Positions 63,986-64,000 of a stretch of 64,000 nucleotides of DNA are shown here, one piece after another. The notes beneath the pieces are model-generated. The model did not search any database and had not been told where the DNA came from. It saw only the letters and a program-made list of their open reading frames with translations. Made by a program: the position numbers and the translations under genes. Origin of the DNA: Sporolactobacillus sp. Y61 (GTDB taxonomy: Bacteria; Bacillota; Bacilli; Bacillales; Sporolactobacillaceae). The number at the start of each line of letters is the position of its first letter. The stretch's first letter is position 1. The stretch lies in NCBI RefSeq assembly GCF_040529185.1, contig NZ_CP159510.1, forward strand, positions 1,922,001 to 1,986,000, read 5' to 3'.

Positions 63986-64000
63986 CAAAATGAAAAAGAA

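Overview
The window looks like a chromosomal segment of a low-to-moderate GC, endospore-forming member of the Bacillales. The evidence is a fadN-fadA-fadE fatty-acid oxidation set, cydABDC, TnrA with its own boxes, CtsR-controlled clpE, a T-box tyrS, a CotF-type coat gene and a YjcZ-type sporulation peptide. A Sporolactobacillaceae-like host is my guess from the gene mix and cannot be settled from this sequence alone. No rRNA, tRNA or CRISPR was found.

Layout. 1-3.4 kb: the end of fadN, then fadA and fadE. 3.4-9.6 kb: an accessory stretch with gene remnants, two acetyltransferases, an IS605-type TnpB element with a small divergent ribbon-helix-helix gene, a ~115 bp direct repeat flanking a small membrane protein gene, and a CotF-type coat gene broken by a stop codon. 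9.7-18 kb: mostly housekeeping genes (hydrolases, a RodA-type SEDS protein, fabI, a DUF421 protein, an esterase, a YutG-type phosphatase, tnrA) and a three-copy tandem array of a structured ~151 bp repeat. 18-24 kb: the cytochrome bd operon cydABDC, with cydA frameshifted. 24-26 kb: a sporulation peptide, a second copy of the structured repeat, a YbaK-family remnant and a Nudix-domain gene.

26-41 kb is a large surface-polymer region. It contains a CsbB/GtrA pair; a leftward five-gene operon (GT2, GT-C-like membrane protein, two SMR/EamA-like half transporters, DUF6270-like protein); and rightward teichoic-acid-type genes: a 1167-residue GT2/CDP-glycerol transferase fusion, tagD, a tagB-like gene, and a split GT2 plus transferase pair paralogous to the fusion. 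Together they could make glycerol from CDP-glycerol into a sugar-containing polyol-phosphate polymer and decorate it outside the membrane. ltaS (lipoteichoic acid synthase) lies 10 kb further on.

41-54 kb is conserved housekeeping: a universal stress protein, clpE, peptide deformylase, tyrS, a YtxH protein, a phosphatase, fumC, ltaS and a CwlO-type peptidoglycan hydrolase. 54-58.3 kb holds an ABC transporter beside a DesK/DesR-type two-component system and two small genes; the ABC ATPase, the response regulator and one small gene are frameshifted. 58.4-62.1 kb is a TetR-MFS efflux operon whose transporter is split by an IS1380-family element. The window ends with a DUF47-Pit phosphate transport pair.

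An important pattern is that at least six genes or gene remnants (cydA, the ABC ATPase, the DesR-type regulator, a small gene at 58 kb, the YbaK remnant, possibly the cydD start) are each restored by adding one base, usually in a short homopolymer. This suggests systematic base under-calling in the assembly, so these 'pseudogenes' should be treated with caution.
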